Shown here: positions 1 through 7,535 of the stretch, in pieces
Position numbering within the stretch: position 1 is the stretch's first letter
Layout of the letters: each line of letters begins with the position of its first letter
Assembly: GCF_004564375.1 (NCBI RefSeq)
Contig: NZ_CP038267.1
Coordinates: forward strand, 3,722,501 to 3,786,500
DNA from: Nocardioides euryhalodurans
GTDB taxonomy: Bacteria; Actinomycetota; Actinomycetes; Propionibacteriales; Nocardioidaceae
DNA length: 64,000 bases
Direction: 5' to 3'
Notes under the pieces: model-generated
What the model saw: only the letters and a program-made list of their open reading frames with translations
Told to the model about the DNA's origin: nothing
Database searches by the model: none
Made by a program: the position numbers and the translations under genes

Positions 1-1014
1 GGCCGGATCGTCAGCCACGCCGACCAGATGGAGAACGACGCTGCCTTCCTGCAGCACCTGGGGCGGGACCACCGCAAGTACGCGGTCGTCGCGGAGCACT
101 ACGACGCTGTCGGCGCCTCGCTGTTCGCGACGCTCAAGCACTTCCTGGGGTCTGAGTGGGACGAGGAGCTCGCCCAGGACTGGGCCGCGGCCTACCAGGT
201 CATCGCGCGGATCATGGTCGAGGCGGCGGAGACGTCGTCGGAGTCCAGCCCCGACTGGTGGGACGCCGAGGTGCTCTCGGTGGAGCGGCGGACCATGGAC
301 CTCACGCACCTGCGGCTGCGCCCTGGTCGCGCCTACCCGTTCTCACCCGGGCAGTCACTGTCGATGGAGATCCCGCAACGCCCCCGGCAGTGGCGCTACT
401 TCAGCCCGGCCAACGCCCCCCGGCCGGACGGCTCGCTCGACCTCCACGTGCAACAGATCGACGGAGGCCAGGTGAGCCCGGCGGTCGTGCGGTCCCTGAA
501 GGTCGGGGACCACGTGAAGCTGGGGGCTCCGGTGGGCGATCGGCTGACCCGACGGGCGGGCGACGACGGCGACCTGCTGATGGTGGCCGGTGGCACCGGT
601 CTCGCACCGCTCCTCGCGGTCATCGAGCAGATCGACGACGAGTGGAGGCGGTCGCGCATCGCTCCGAGGGTCCACCTGCTCCACGGAGTCCGGATGCCGT
701 GGCACCTCCACGAGCGCCACCGGCTGCGGGAGCTCGCCCGGGAGCGGCTGTGGTTCCAGTACACCGAGGTCGTGTCGGACGACGCGTCGTACCCCGGTAC
801 GCGCGGGTTGGTCGGCACGGTCGCGGCCCGGCAGGCGCTGCACGGGCGCACCGCGATGGTCTGCGGGGGACCGCAGATGGTGGCGCACACGCTGCAGAAG
901 CTGGCTGCCACCGGCATGCCGCCCGAGCACATCAAGTACGAGCACTTCTACTACCCGGCCGACGAGCACGCCGCCGCCGAGCCGGAGCTGACCAGGTCAG
1001 GAGACACCAGATGA
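1..1014 (+). CDS. Flavohaemoglobin-type globin/ferredoxin reductase (5' partial)
   Basis: The frame is open from base 1, so the N-terminus lies outside the window. The visible part begins in the C-terminal half of a globin domain; the His in LQHLGRDH is the likely proximal haem ligand. It continues into a flavin-binding reductase domain (RYFSPAN resembles the R-x-Y-S flavin motif) and an NAD-binding domain (VAGGTGLAPLLA, then CGGPQMV). Family members oxidise NO to nitrate or pass NAD(P)H electrons through FAD. It overlaps the next gene by 4 nt (ATGA) and lies two genes upstream of a nitric oxide synthase, so NO detoxification or electron supply to the synthase is a reasonable inference. Confidence 0.85.
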   Translation, partial: GRIVSHADQMENDAAFLQHLGRDHRKYAVVAEHYDAVGASLFATLKHFLGSEWDEELAQDWAAAYQVIARIMVEAAETSSESSPDWWDAEVLSVERRTMDLTHLRLRPGRAYPFSPGQSLSMEIPQRPRQWRYFSPANAPRPDGSLDLHVQQIDGGQVSPAVVRSLKVGDHVKLGAPVGDRLTRRAGDDGDLLMVAGGTGLAPLLAVIEQIDDEWRRSRIAPRVHLLHGVRMPWHLHERHRLRELARERLWFQYTEVVSDDASYPGTRGLVGTVAARQALHGRTAMVCGGPQMVAHTLQKLAATGMPPEHIKYEHFYYPADEHAAAEPELTRSGDTR

Positions 1015-1628
1015 TCGACACCGACCACCGCCAGGACCCGTCGCAGCGCAGGATGCCTGACTCGATCCGCGACGAGACGTTCCAGCGCCGTGTCCTCGGC
1101 GGCCTCGACCAGGACGAGGTGTACGCCTACCTCGACCGGCTGGCCGACCAGGTGGAGGCCGCGGAGCAGGAGCTCAGCGGCACCCTGGCGGAGAACGAGC
1201 GGCTCCGTCGGGAGCTGCAGCGGGTCCAGGGCGAGCTCGACGAGTACGAACAGATCGGCGACCGGGTCAACGAGCAGGTCGTCGACCTCTTCAGCCAGGC
1301 GCAGCTCGTGGCCGAGGAGATGGTCCAGGACGTCCGCCGGGACGCCCGCGAGCGCATCGACCAGGCCCGCGCGCACGAGCGCAAGATCGTCGAGCAGGCC
1401 CTCGACACGGCAGGGAAGCAGGTGAGCACCTACGCCCGCTCGGCCCAGGACCAGATGCGGTCGATCCTGGACACGTTCGCCACCGAGGTGGACCGGCTCG
1501 GCACGCCGCTGGCGGGGGAGGCGGGTGCGGGGACTCCGGGGCCCACCGACCCGCTCGTGGACGACTGGCTGGACCCCCAGACCCCCTCCCGGAACGGCCG
1601 CGGGCCGGAGTCCGCCGGCTCGCGCTGA
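1011..1628 (+). CDS. DivIVA-domain coiled-coil protein
   Basis: 205 aa. An N-terminal DivIVA-like segment (FQRRVLGGLDQDEVYAYLDRL, about residues 24-44) is followed by a long Glu/Arg/Gln-rich coiled coil to about residue 150 and a Pro/Gly-rich tail with no clear domain. DivIVA-type proteins mark cell poles or septa and scaffold partners; this one is smaller than the Wag31/DivIVA polar-growth protein. The ATG overlaps the stop of the flavohaemoglobin gene (ATGA), so the two are translationally coupled. Its place between a flavohaemoglobin and an NO synthase suggests a scaffolding or localisation role, which is only inference. Confidence 0.75.
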   Translation: MIDTDHRQDPSQRRMPDSIRDETFQRRVLGGLDQDEVYAYLDRLADQVEAAEQELSGTLAENERLRRELQRVQGELDEYEQIGDRVNEQVVDLFSQAQLVAEEMVQDVRRDARERIDQARAHERKIVEQALDTAGKQVSTYARSAQDQMRSILDTFATEVDRLGTPLAGEAGAGTPGPTDPLVDDWLDPQTPSRNGRGPESAGSR

Positions 1629-1661
1629 GCGGTGCGCGGCCTACCCCCCGAAGGACGTGAC

Positions 1662-2930
1662 GTGTCGCCCCAGGACGATCCCTGCCCCGCCACCGCGCGG
1701 GTCGCTACCGTTCCCCCCGGTCCCCCGGCCGGGCCACCCGACCGCGGGCAGACCCCCGCGCCCGCCCACCCGGACGTGGTCCGGGCCGAGGCCATCGAGT
1801 TCCTCGAGCTCTTCCACGCCGAGACCCCCCACGCCGGGCCCCCGGGGCCGCGGATCGACGAGGTGCTGTGGCAGATCGGCGTCACCGGGAGCTACTGGCA
1901 CACCTCCGAGGAGCTGACCTTCGGCGCCCGGGTCGCCTGGCGCAACAACGCGCGGTGCATCGGCCGGCTGTACTGGCGAAGCCTGCAGGTGCGCGACCTG
2001 AGGAAGGTCGCCGACGCCGCGGGCGTGGCCGAGCACTGCTTCGCGCACCTCGAGGAGGCCCACAACGGAGGGAGGATCCGCCCGATGATCAGCGTGTTCG
2101 CCCCCGAGACCCCCTCGCGACCTGCGCCCAGGATCTGGAACGAGCAGCTCATCCGGTACGCCGGGTACGACCGACCCGACGGGCGCGTCCTCGGCGACCC
2201 GCGGTACCGGGACCTGACCGACACCCTGGTCCGGCACGGGTGGCGACCGCCCGAGCAGCCGGGTGCCTTCGACGTGCTCCCGCTCGTGGTCGAGACCGTC
2301 GAGGAGGGCCCACGGATGTTCCCGATCCCCGAGCGGGTGGTGCACGACGTCCCGCTCGAGCACCCCGAGCTGGGCTGGTTCGCCGGCCTGGGGGCCCGAT
2401 GGCACGCGGTCCCCGTCATCAGCAACAACCGGCTGGTCATCGGAGGCGTCTCCTATCCGGCCGCGCCGTTCAACGGGTGGTACATGGGCACGGAGATCGG
2501 CGCCCGCAACCTGGCCGACCGGGACCGCTACGACCTGGTGCCCGAGGTGGCGGAGCGGATGGGTCTCGACACCTCGGACGACGCGACCCTGTGGCGCGAC
2601 CGTGCCCTCGTGGAGATCAACCGGGCCGTCCTGCACTCGTTCCGCACGAACGAGGTGACCATCACCGACCACCACACCGAGTCCCGCCGGTTCCTCACCC
2701 ACCTGCGGCGGGAGGAGCAGAGCGGGCGCCCCTGCCCCGCCGACTGGAGCTGGATCGTGCCGCCGATGTCCGGCTCCCAGACCGAGGTGTTCCACCGCTA
2801 CTACGACGACGAGGTCCGGACCCCGGGCTTCGTCACCGACGACGATGCTGCGGGGCGCGCGCTCCGCGGGCGCCCGGCCGCCTTCGCGGGTCGCGGAGGC
2901 GGGGGGAAGGCGGCAGACGACGTGGGCTAG
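1662..2930 (+). CDS. nos: Bacterial nitric oxide synthase oxygenase
   Basis: 422 aa from the GTG at 1662, which has AAGGA about 7 nt upstream; a GTG at 1632 is also in frame but has no ribosome site. The NOS oxygenase signature is clear: WRNNARCIGR with the haem-thiolate Cys99, and the substrate-binding Glu278 in GWYMGTEIGARN. A WSWIVPPMSGSQTEVFH segment (about 362-378) belongs to the pterin/dimer region. The enzyme makes NO from L-arginine. No reductase domain is attached, as usual for bacterial NOS, so it needs an external electron donor. A Pro/Ala-rich extension of about 40 residues precedes the catalytic domain and a tail of about 30 follows it. Confidence 0.93.
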   Translation: MSPQDDPCPATARVATVPPGPPAGPPDRGQTPAPAHPDVVRAEAIEFLELFHAETPHAGPPGPRIDEVLWQIGVTGSYWHTSEELTFGARVAWRNNARCIGRLYWRSLQVRDLRKVADAAGVAEHCFAHLEEAHNGGRIRPMISVFAPETPSRPAPRIWNEQLIRYAGYDRPDGRVLGDPRYRDLTDTLVRHGWRPPEQPGAFDVLPLVVETVEEGPRMFPIPERVVHDVPLEHPELGWFAGLGARWHAVPVISNNRLVIGGVSYPAAPFNGWYMGTEIGARNLADRDRYDLVPEVAERMGLDTSDDATLWRDRALVEINRAVLHSFRTNEVTITDHHTESRRFLTHLRREEQSGRPCPADWSWIVPPMSGSQTEVFHRYYDDEVRTPGFVTDDDAAGRALRGRPAAFAGRGGGGKAADDVG

Positions 2931-2933
2931 AGT
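2928..2933 (+). promoter_or_regulatory. -10 box of the cobalamin operon, overlapping the nos stop codon
   Basis: TAGAGT fits the actinobacterial TANNNT -10 pattern, and its first three bases are the TAG stop of nos. Transcription would begin at about 2940, just where the cobalamin riboswitch starts. No convincing -35 box is visible. Confidence 0.5.
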
Positions 2934-2937
2934 GCTG

Positions 2938-3083
2938 GTGCTCCCGGCCCATGCGGGAGTGCCACGGTGCTCCAGGAAGTCCGGTGAGATCCCGGTGCTG
3001 TCCCGCAACTGTGAAGCCGGACCCTGGCCACCAGGGAGCCGGACGAGCCAGGTCATCTGGCCCGTGGCCACGCAACTAGCCTC
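2938..3083 (+). ncRNA. Cobalamin (B12) riboswitch
   Basis: The conserved core is readable: GGTGAGATCCCGG, then GCTGTCCCGCAACTGTGAAGCC at about 2996-3017, and the closing B12-box region GAGCCAGGTCATCTGGCCC at about 3046-3064. These match the cobalamin riboswitch consensus in order and spacing. It lies directly upstream of a btuFCD-cob operon, the expected target. Ends are approximate. B12 binding should lower expression through the downstream hairpin that covers the btuF ribosome site. Confidence 0.92.
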
Positions 3084-3143
3084 GGACGAAGTCTAGTTCG
3101 TGCAGCAGTGGGTTCCTCGGGACCCGTGCGGCCCGAAGACTCT

Positions 3144-3166
3144 CGTCCTCCGCAGACCGGAGGATG
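3144..3166 (+). promoter_or_regulatory. Shine-Dalgarno-sequestering hairpin of the riboswitch
   Basis: TCCTCCG (3146-3152) pairs perfectly with CGGAGGA (3158-3164) around the loop CAGAC, extendable by a G-U and a C-G pair. The right arm is the ribosome site for the GTG at 3169. This makes a translational expression platform likely and supports that start codon. Confidence 0.75.
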
Positions 3167-3168
3167 CT

Positions 3169-4158
3169 GTGCCTGCCCTTGGATCCCCGCGCCGTGACCG
3201 GCGCCTTCTCGCCCCCCTGCTGCTGGTGCTGGGCCTCGTGCTCAGCGGCTGCGGCGGGGTCGACACCGTCGACGAGCGAGCCTCGTCGTCGTCCCCGGCC
3301 GCCGACCCCGAGTTCCCGGTCTCGGTGCTCTCGGGCCCCGTGGGCGGCGACACGGAGGTCACCCTCGACGCCGAGCCGACGTCGATCGTCTCGCTGAGCC
3401 CCACCGCCACCGAGATGCTGTGGGCGGTCGGGGCCGGCGACCAGGTGGTCGCCGTGGACGACCAGTCCGACTACCCCGAGGACGTCCCGGTCACCAAGCT
3501 CTCCGGCTACCAGCCCAACGTCGAGGCGATCCTCGAGTACGAGCCCGACCTGGTGATCGCCTCCGACGACACCGGCGACCTGGTCTCCGGCCTCGACAAG
3601 GCGCGGGTGCCGACGCTGGTGCTGCCGGCCGCCGCCGACCTCGAGGAGACGTACTCGCAGCTCGAACGGGTGGGCCAGGCCACCGGTCACGTGGAGGAGG
3701 CCGCCGAGCTCGTCGACGAGACCCGCTCGGGCATCGAGCAGGCGGTGGCGGACGCACCCGAGCTGGAGGGGGTGAGCTACTTCCACGAGCTCAGCCCGGA
3801 CCTCTACAGCGCCACCAGCGCGACCTTCATCGGCTCCGTCTACGGGCTGTTCGGCCTCGAGAACATCGCCGACGAGGCGAAGGGCGGCGACGACTACCCG
3901 CAGCTCGCCTCGGAGTACGTCGTCGGGGCCGACCCCGACCTCGTGTTCCTGGCCGACGGCTTCTGCTGCGGCGTCACCGCCGAGGACGTCGCGAAGCGCC
4001 CGGGGTGGCAGCAGGTCCCCGCCGTCGTCGACGAGCAGGTACACGTGATCGACGAGGACATCGCCAGTCGCTGGGGACCGCGCACGCTCGACTTCGTGCA
4101 GCAGGTGAGCGAGATCCTGCAGGAGCGCGAGACCGCGCTCGACGGCGCGGGCGGCTGA
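3169..4158 (+). CDS. btuF: Cobalamin ABC transporter substrate-binding lipoprotein (BtuF-like)
   Basis: 329 aa from the GTG at 3169, chosen because GGAGGA lies about 4 nt upstream inside the riboswitch hairpin; a GTG at 3100 would start within riboswitch-proximal RNA. Arg-rich n-region, hydrophobic LLAPLLLVLGLVL and lipobox LSGC (Cys28) mark a lipoprotein. The rest is a periplasmic-binding fold of the BtuF/FhuD type (IVSLSPTATEMLWAVGAGDQVVAV, then EYEPDLVIA). It would capture corrinoids outside the membrane for the BtuCD permease encoded next. The riboswitch argues for cobalamin rather than siderophore as substrate. Confidence 0.88.
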   Translation: MPALGSPRRDRRLLAPLLLVLGLVLSGCGGVDTVDERASSSSPAADPEFPVSVLSGPVGGDTEVTLDAEPTSIVSLSPTATEMLWAVGAGDQVVAVDDQSDYPEDVPVTKLSGYQPNVEAILEYEPDLVIASDDTGDLVSGLDKARVPTLVLPAAADLEETYSQLERVGQATGHVEEAAELVDETRSGIEQAVADAPELEGVSYFHELSPDLYSATSATFIGSVYGLFGLENIADEAKGGDDYPQLASEYVVGADPDLVFLADGFCCGVTAEDVAKRPGWQQVPAVVDEQVHVIDEDIASRWGPRTLDFVQQVSEILQERETALDGAGG

Positions 4159-4164
4159 CGGGCC

Positions 4165-5262
4165 GTGGCTCTGGACCTGGCGAGCGGAGGCCGCGGAGCG
4201 GCCGCGGTCGCCCGGGCGCGCGCCCTGCGGCGGCTCGCTGCCCGACCGGGGCTGCGGCGTACGAAGCTCGGCTTCGGGGTCGCCGTGTGCCTCGGGGCGG
4301 TGCTCGTGGGGTGCCTGGTCGGACCTGCGGGGCTCGGCGTGCGTGGCATCCTGCTGGAGCTGCTCGACGCCGTTCCCGGGGTGGAGGTCGAGTCCGGGCT
4401 CTCCGTGACCCAGCAGGCCATCTTCTGGGAGATCCGGCTGCCCCGCGTGGTGCTCGGCGTCCTCGTGGGCGCCATGCTCGCCGCCGCCGGCACCGCCTAC
4501 CAAGGTGTCTTCCGCAACCCGCTCGCCGATCCCTACCTGCTGGGGATCTCGAGCGGTGCGGGGCTGGGCGCGACCCTCGGCATCGTGGCCGGGGGCGCCA
4601 TCGGCCCCGTCGGCATCCCGCTGCTCGCGTTCGTCGGTGGCCTGCTGGGGGTGGCGGCGACGTACACGCTGGGCAGCACGGTCGGCGGTGGCCGTGGTGC
4701 GGTGGTGATCATCCTCGCGGGCGTGGCGGTCGGTGCCTTCTTCAACGCCATCCAGAACTTCGTGCAGCAGCAGTACGACGACTCGTTGCTGTCGGTCTAC
4801 TCGTGGATGCTCGGCCGGCTGAGCACCGACGGCTGGTCTGACGTGGTGATCGCGCTGCCGTACGTCGTGGTCTCGTGCGTCGCGATCCTGGTCCACCGCC
4901 GGGTGCTCGACGTGATGGCGGTGGGCGACGTCGAGGCGGCCAGCCTGGGCGTCGACCCGGCGCGGGTGCGGCTGCTGCTCGTGGTCACCGCGACCCTCGG
5001 CACGGCTGCGGTCGTCAGCGTGAGCGGGCTGATCGGGTTCGTCGGGATCGTCGTCCCGCACGCGGTCCGGCTTGTCTTCGGAGCCGGCCACCGCATCCTG
5101 CTCCCGCTGTCACTGCTGCTGGGGGCGGCCTTCCTCGTGCTCTGCGACGTCGTCGCGCGCACCGTGCTGGCCCCGGCGGAGGTTCCGATCGGGGTCGTGA
5201 CCGCGCTCGTGGGTGCACCGTTCTTCCTCGTGGTGCTGCGACGGCACAAGGGGAGCCTGTGA
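4165..5262 (+). CDS. btuC: FecCD-family ABC permease (BtuC-like)
   Basis: 365 aa, GTG start 6 nt after btuF. Many hydrophobic segments and the FecCD/BtuC signatures are visible: RLPRVVLGVLVGAMLAAAGTAYQGVFRNPLADPYLLGISSGAGLGA, written here only as a location (about residues 91-136), and GLIGFVGIVVPHAVRL (about 288-303). It forms the membrane channel of the vitamin B12 importer. Its 3' end overlaps the ATPase start by 4 nt (GTGA), indicating one transcript under the riboswitch. Confidence 0.88.
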   Translation: MALDLASGGRGAAAVARARALRRLAARPGLRRTKLGFGVAVCLGAVLVGCLVGPAGLGVRGILLELLDAVPGVEVESGLSVTQQAIFWEIRLPRVVLGVLVGAMLAAAGTAYQGVFRNPLADPYLLGISSGAGLGATLGIVAGGAIGPVGIPLLAFVGGLLGVAATYTLGSTVGGGRGAVVIILAGVAVGAFFNAIQNFVQQQYDDSLLSVYSWMLGRLSTDGWSDVVIALPYVVVSCVAILVHRRVLDVMAVGDVEAASLGVDPARVRLLLVVTATLGTAAVVSVSGLIGFVGIVVPHAVRLVFGAGHRILLPLSLLLGAAFLVLCDVVARTVLAPAEVPIGVVTALVGAPFFLVVLRRHKGSL

Positions 5263-6047
5263 CCAGCGCGGTGCCGGTGGTCCAGTGCCGGGGAGTCTGC
5301 GTCGAGCGTGGCGGCGTCGAGGTCGTCACCGACGTCGACCTGGTGGTCGAACCCGGCGACTGGGTGGCGGTGGTCGGCCCCAACGGGGCGGGGAAGACCT
5401 CGCTGCTGCACGCCGTGGCCGGCCTGATCCCCGCGCGGGGGTCGCTCCGGGTCGGTGGGCTGGACCCCGGGGCGGCGTCGCGCCGCCGGGTGGCCCGGGT
5501 GGTCGCGCTGATGCCGCAGCGACCCGAGGTGCCCGAGGGCACCACGGTGCGCGAGCTGGTCGCGCTCGGACGGACCCCTCACCTGCGCCGGTTCGGAACC
5601 GAGACGGCGTCCGACCGGGACGCCGTGGAGCGGACGCTCGACCGGCTGGAGCTCGTCGAGCTGGCCGACCGCCCCGCCGTGGGGCTGTCGGGTGGTGAGC
5701 TGCAGCGTGTGGTCCTCGGCCGGGCGCTGGCCCAGCAGCCGCAGGTGCTGCTCCTCGACGAGCCGACCAGCGCCCTCGACATCGGTCACCAGCAGAGCGT
5801 GCTCGACCTGGTCAACCGGATGCGGCTGCAGGACGAGCTGACCGTGGTCGCGGCCATGCACGACCTCACCCTGGCCGGCCAGTACGGCCAGCGGGTGGTG
5901 CTGCTGCACCAGGGGCGGGTCGTGGCCGACGCCAGCCCGACCGAGGTGCTGCAGCCCCACCGGCTGTCGGAGGTCTACGGAGCCCGGGTCGAGGTGCTGC
6001 AGCGCGACGGCGGCCCGGCGGTGCTCCCGCTCCGGGGCGAGCGGTGA
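5259..6047 (+). CDS. btuD: Cobalamin ABC transporter ATPase (BtuD-like)
   Basis: 262 aa. Walker A GPNGAGKT at 40-47, signature LSGGELQR at 143-150, Walker B VLLLDEP at 163-169 and H-loop His201 (AAMHDLT) are all intact. Overlaps btuC by the GTGA at 5259 and the next cob gene by 4 nt at its end. It energises corrinoid uptake with BtuC and BtuF. FecE-type iron-siderophore ATPases look alike; the riboswitch and the cob genes decide the assignment. Confidence 0.9.
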   Translation: MTSAVPVVQCRGVCVERGGVEVVTDVDLVVEPGDWVAVVGPNGAGKTSLLHAVAGLIPARGSLRVGGLDPGAASRRRVARVVALMPQRPEVPEGTTVRELVALGRTPHLRRFGTETASDRDAVERTLDRLELVELADRPAVGLSGGELQRVVLGRALAQQPQVLLLDEPTSALDIGHQQSVLDLVNRMRLQDELTVVAAMHDLTLAGQYGQRVVLLHQGRVVADASPTEVLQPHRLSEVYGARVEVLQRDGGPAVLPLRGER

Positions 6048-6946
6048 GCGTGATCGTGGCGGCGGGGCTCGACGCCGCCTTCGCCGAGCCCCGGCCCGCT
6101 CTCCATCCCGTCGTGTGGACCGGGCGCTACCTCGACGCGGTGGCCCACCGGGTCCCGGAGCGTCCACCGGCCCGGTCCGTGACCACGGGCGGCGCCGCCT
6201 GGCTGGTCGGCGCGGTGTCCGCGGTCGCCCTCGGGTGGCTCGCCGAGCGCGCCGCCCGACGGGTCGGTGGCCCCGGCGGTGCGGTGCTGCGTGGCGTCGC
6301 GCTGTGGCCGCTGCTCTCGTCGCGGATGCTGCTGACCGAGGTCGCGGCGGTCGAGACCGCCGTACGCAGCGACCTCGGGGCCGGGCGCACCGCGCTGGGT
6401 CGCATCGTCAGCCGCGACACCACCTCGCTCGGCGAGGAGGAGGTGCGCGGCGCCGCAGTGGCGTCGCTGGCCGAGAACCTCTCGGACTCCGTCGTGGCTC
6501 CCCTGGTCTGGTATGTCGCCGCGGGGCTGCCAGGGGCTGCGCTCCACCGCTACGCCAACACCGCGGACGCCTGCTGGGGCTACCGCAGCCCGCGCTGGCT
6601 GCACGCCGGCCGGGTCGCGGCCCGGGCCGACGACCTGCTGAACCTGGTGCCCGCGCGGCTCACCGCGGCCCTCCTGGCCCGACCGGCCGACCGGTCACGG
6701 CTGCCCGCGGACGCCCGGCGTACGAGCTCGCCCAACGCCGGCTGGCCGATGGCGGCGATGGCACTGCGCCTCGAGGTGTCGCTGGCCAAGCGTGACCACT
6801 ACGTGCTCAACGCCGGGGGAGCAGCTCCCGGTCCCGACCACGTCGACGCCGCGTTGGGGGTGGCCCGCCGCACGACGCTGCTGGCCATGATGCTCGCTGC
6901 CGCGGCCGACCACCTGATCCGCACCACCCGAGGAGGCCGACGATGA
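6044..6946 (+). CDS. cobD: Adenosylcobinamide-phosphate synthase CobD/CbiB
   Basis: 300 aa integral membrane protein. The N-terminal pattern (GLDAAFAEPRPALHPVVWTGR) and the internal SRDTTSLGEEEVRGAAVASLAENLSDS stretch (about 125-151) are typical of CobD/CbiB, as is the ANTADACWGYR segment. It joins aminopropanol phosphate to adenosylcobyric acid, giving adenosylcobinamide phosphate. GTG start overlaps btuD; its own end overlaps cobO by 4 nt. Note that this is the CbiB-type synthase; the decarboxylase called CobD in Salmonella corresponds to the CobC part of the fusion two genes on. Confidence 0.92.
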   Translation: MSVIVAAGLDAAFAEPRPALHPVVWTGRYLDAVAHRVPERPPARSVTTGGAAWLVGAVSAVALGWLAERAARRVGGPGGAVLRGVALWPLLSSRMLLTEVAAVETAVRSDLGAGRTALGRIVSRDTTSLGEEEVRGAAVASLAENLSDSVVAPLVWYVAAGLPGAALHRYANTADACWGYRSPRWLHAGRVAARADDLLNLVPARLTAALLARPADRSRLPADARRTSSPNAGWPMAAMALRLEVSLAKRDHYVLNAGGAAPGPDHVDAALGVARRTTLLAMMLAAAADHLIRTTRGGRR

Positions 6947-7527
6947 CGCCCACCGGAACCCCGCGCGAGGCGCTGCCCGACCGGGAGCGCACCCGGCCGC
7001 CACGGCGCGACGTCGCCTCGATCGTGCTGGTCGCGACCGGTGACGGGAAGGGCAAGTCGACCGCCGCCTTCGGGACGGTGATGCGGGCGGTGGCCCGCGA
7101 GTGGTCGGTGTGCGTCGTGCAGTTCATGAAGTCGGGCAAGTGGCGCGTCGGCGAGGAGGCGGTCGCACGCCGTCTCGGGGTCGAGTGGTGGACGATCGGC
7201 GACGGCTTCACCTGGGAGTCCGACGACCTCGACCGCTCGGCGACCATCGCCCGCGAGGCGTGGACCGCGGCCGCGGAGGCGCTCTCGTCGGGGAGGTACG
7301 ACCTGGTCGTGCTCGACGAGATGACCTACCCGGTCAACTACGGCTGGATCGAGGCCGACCCGGTCTGGTCGGCCATCCGGGACCGCGCGGAGCGGACCAA
7401 CGTCTTCTGCACCGGCCGCAACGCCCCGGCGGAGCTGGTCGAGCTCGCCGACACCGTGACCGAGATGCGCAAGGTCAAGCACGCCTACGAGACCGGGGTC
7501 CGCGCCCGTCGCGGGCTGGACTTCTAG
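6943..7527 (+). CDS. cobO: Cob(I)yrinic acid a,c-diamide adenosyltransferase
   Basis: 194 aa with a P-loop TGDGKGKSTAAFG near the N-terminus, VVQFMKSGKW, LDEMTYPVNYGW and the C-terminal EMRKVKHAYETGVRARRGLDF-type ending of the CobO/BtuR/CobA family. It transfers the 5'-deoxyadenosyl group from ATP to the reduced corrinoid. It overlaps cobD at its start. Arg- and Pro-rich residues 1-22 precede the nucleotide-binding core. Confidence 0.93.
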   Translation: MTPTGTPREALPDRERTRPPRRDVASIVLVATGDGKGKSTAAFGTVMRAVAREWSVCVVQFMKSGKWRVGEEAVARRLGVEWWTIGDGFTWESDDLDRSATIAREAWTAAAEALSSGRYDLVVLDEMTYPVNYGWIEADPVWSAIRDRAERTNVFCTGRNAPAELVELADTVTEMRKVKHAYETGVRARRGLDF

Positions 7528-7535
7528 GGCCGGCC

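Noticed and set aside
1632..1661. GTG at 1632 as nos start
   Set aside because: It lies 3 nt after the stop of the DivIVA gene with no ribosome site, while the GTG at 1662 has AAGGA at good distance.
3100..3168. Upstream GTG start for btuF
   Set aside because: It would put the start between the riboswitch and its expression hairpin, with no ribosome site; the GTG at 3169 has GGAGGA inside the regulatory hairpin.
3076..5091. Long minus-strand open frame opposite btuF-btuC
   Set aside because: It arises from the GC-rich codon pattern of the plus-strand genes; the translation is low-complexity Arg/Gly/His-rich and has no domain, whereas the plus strand shows intact lipoprotein and permease motifs.
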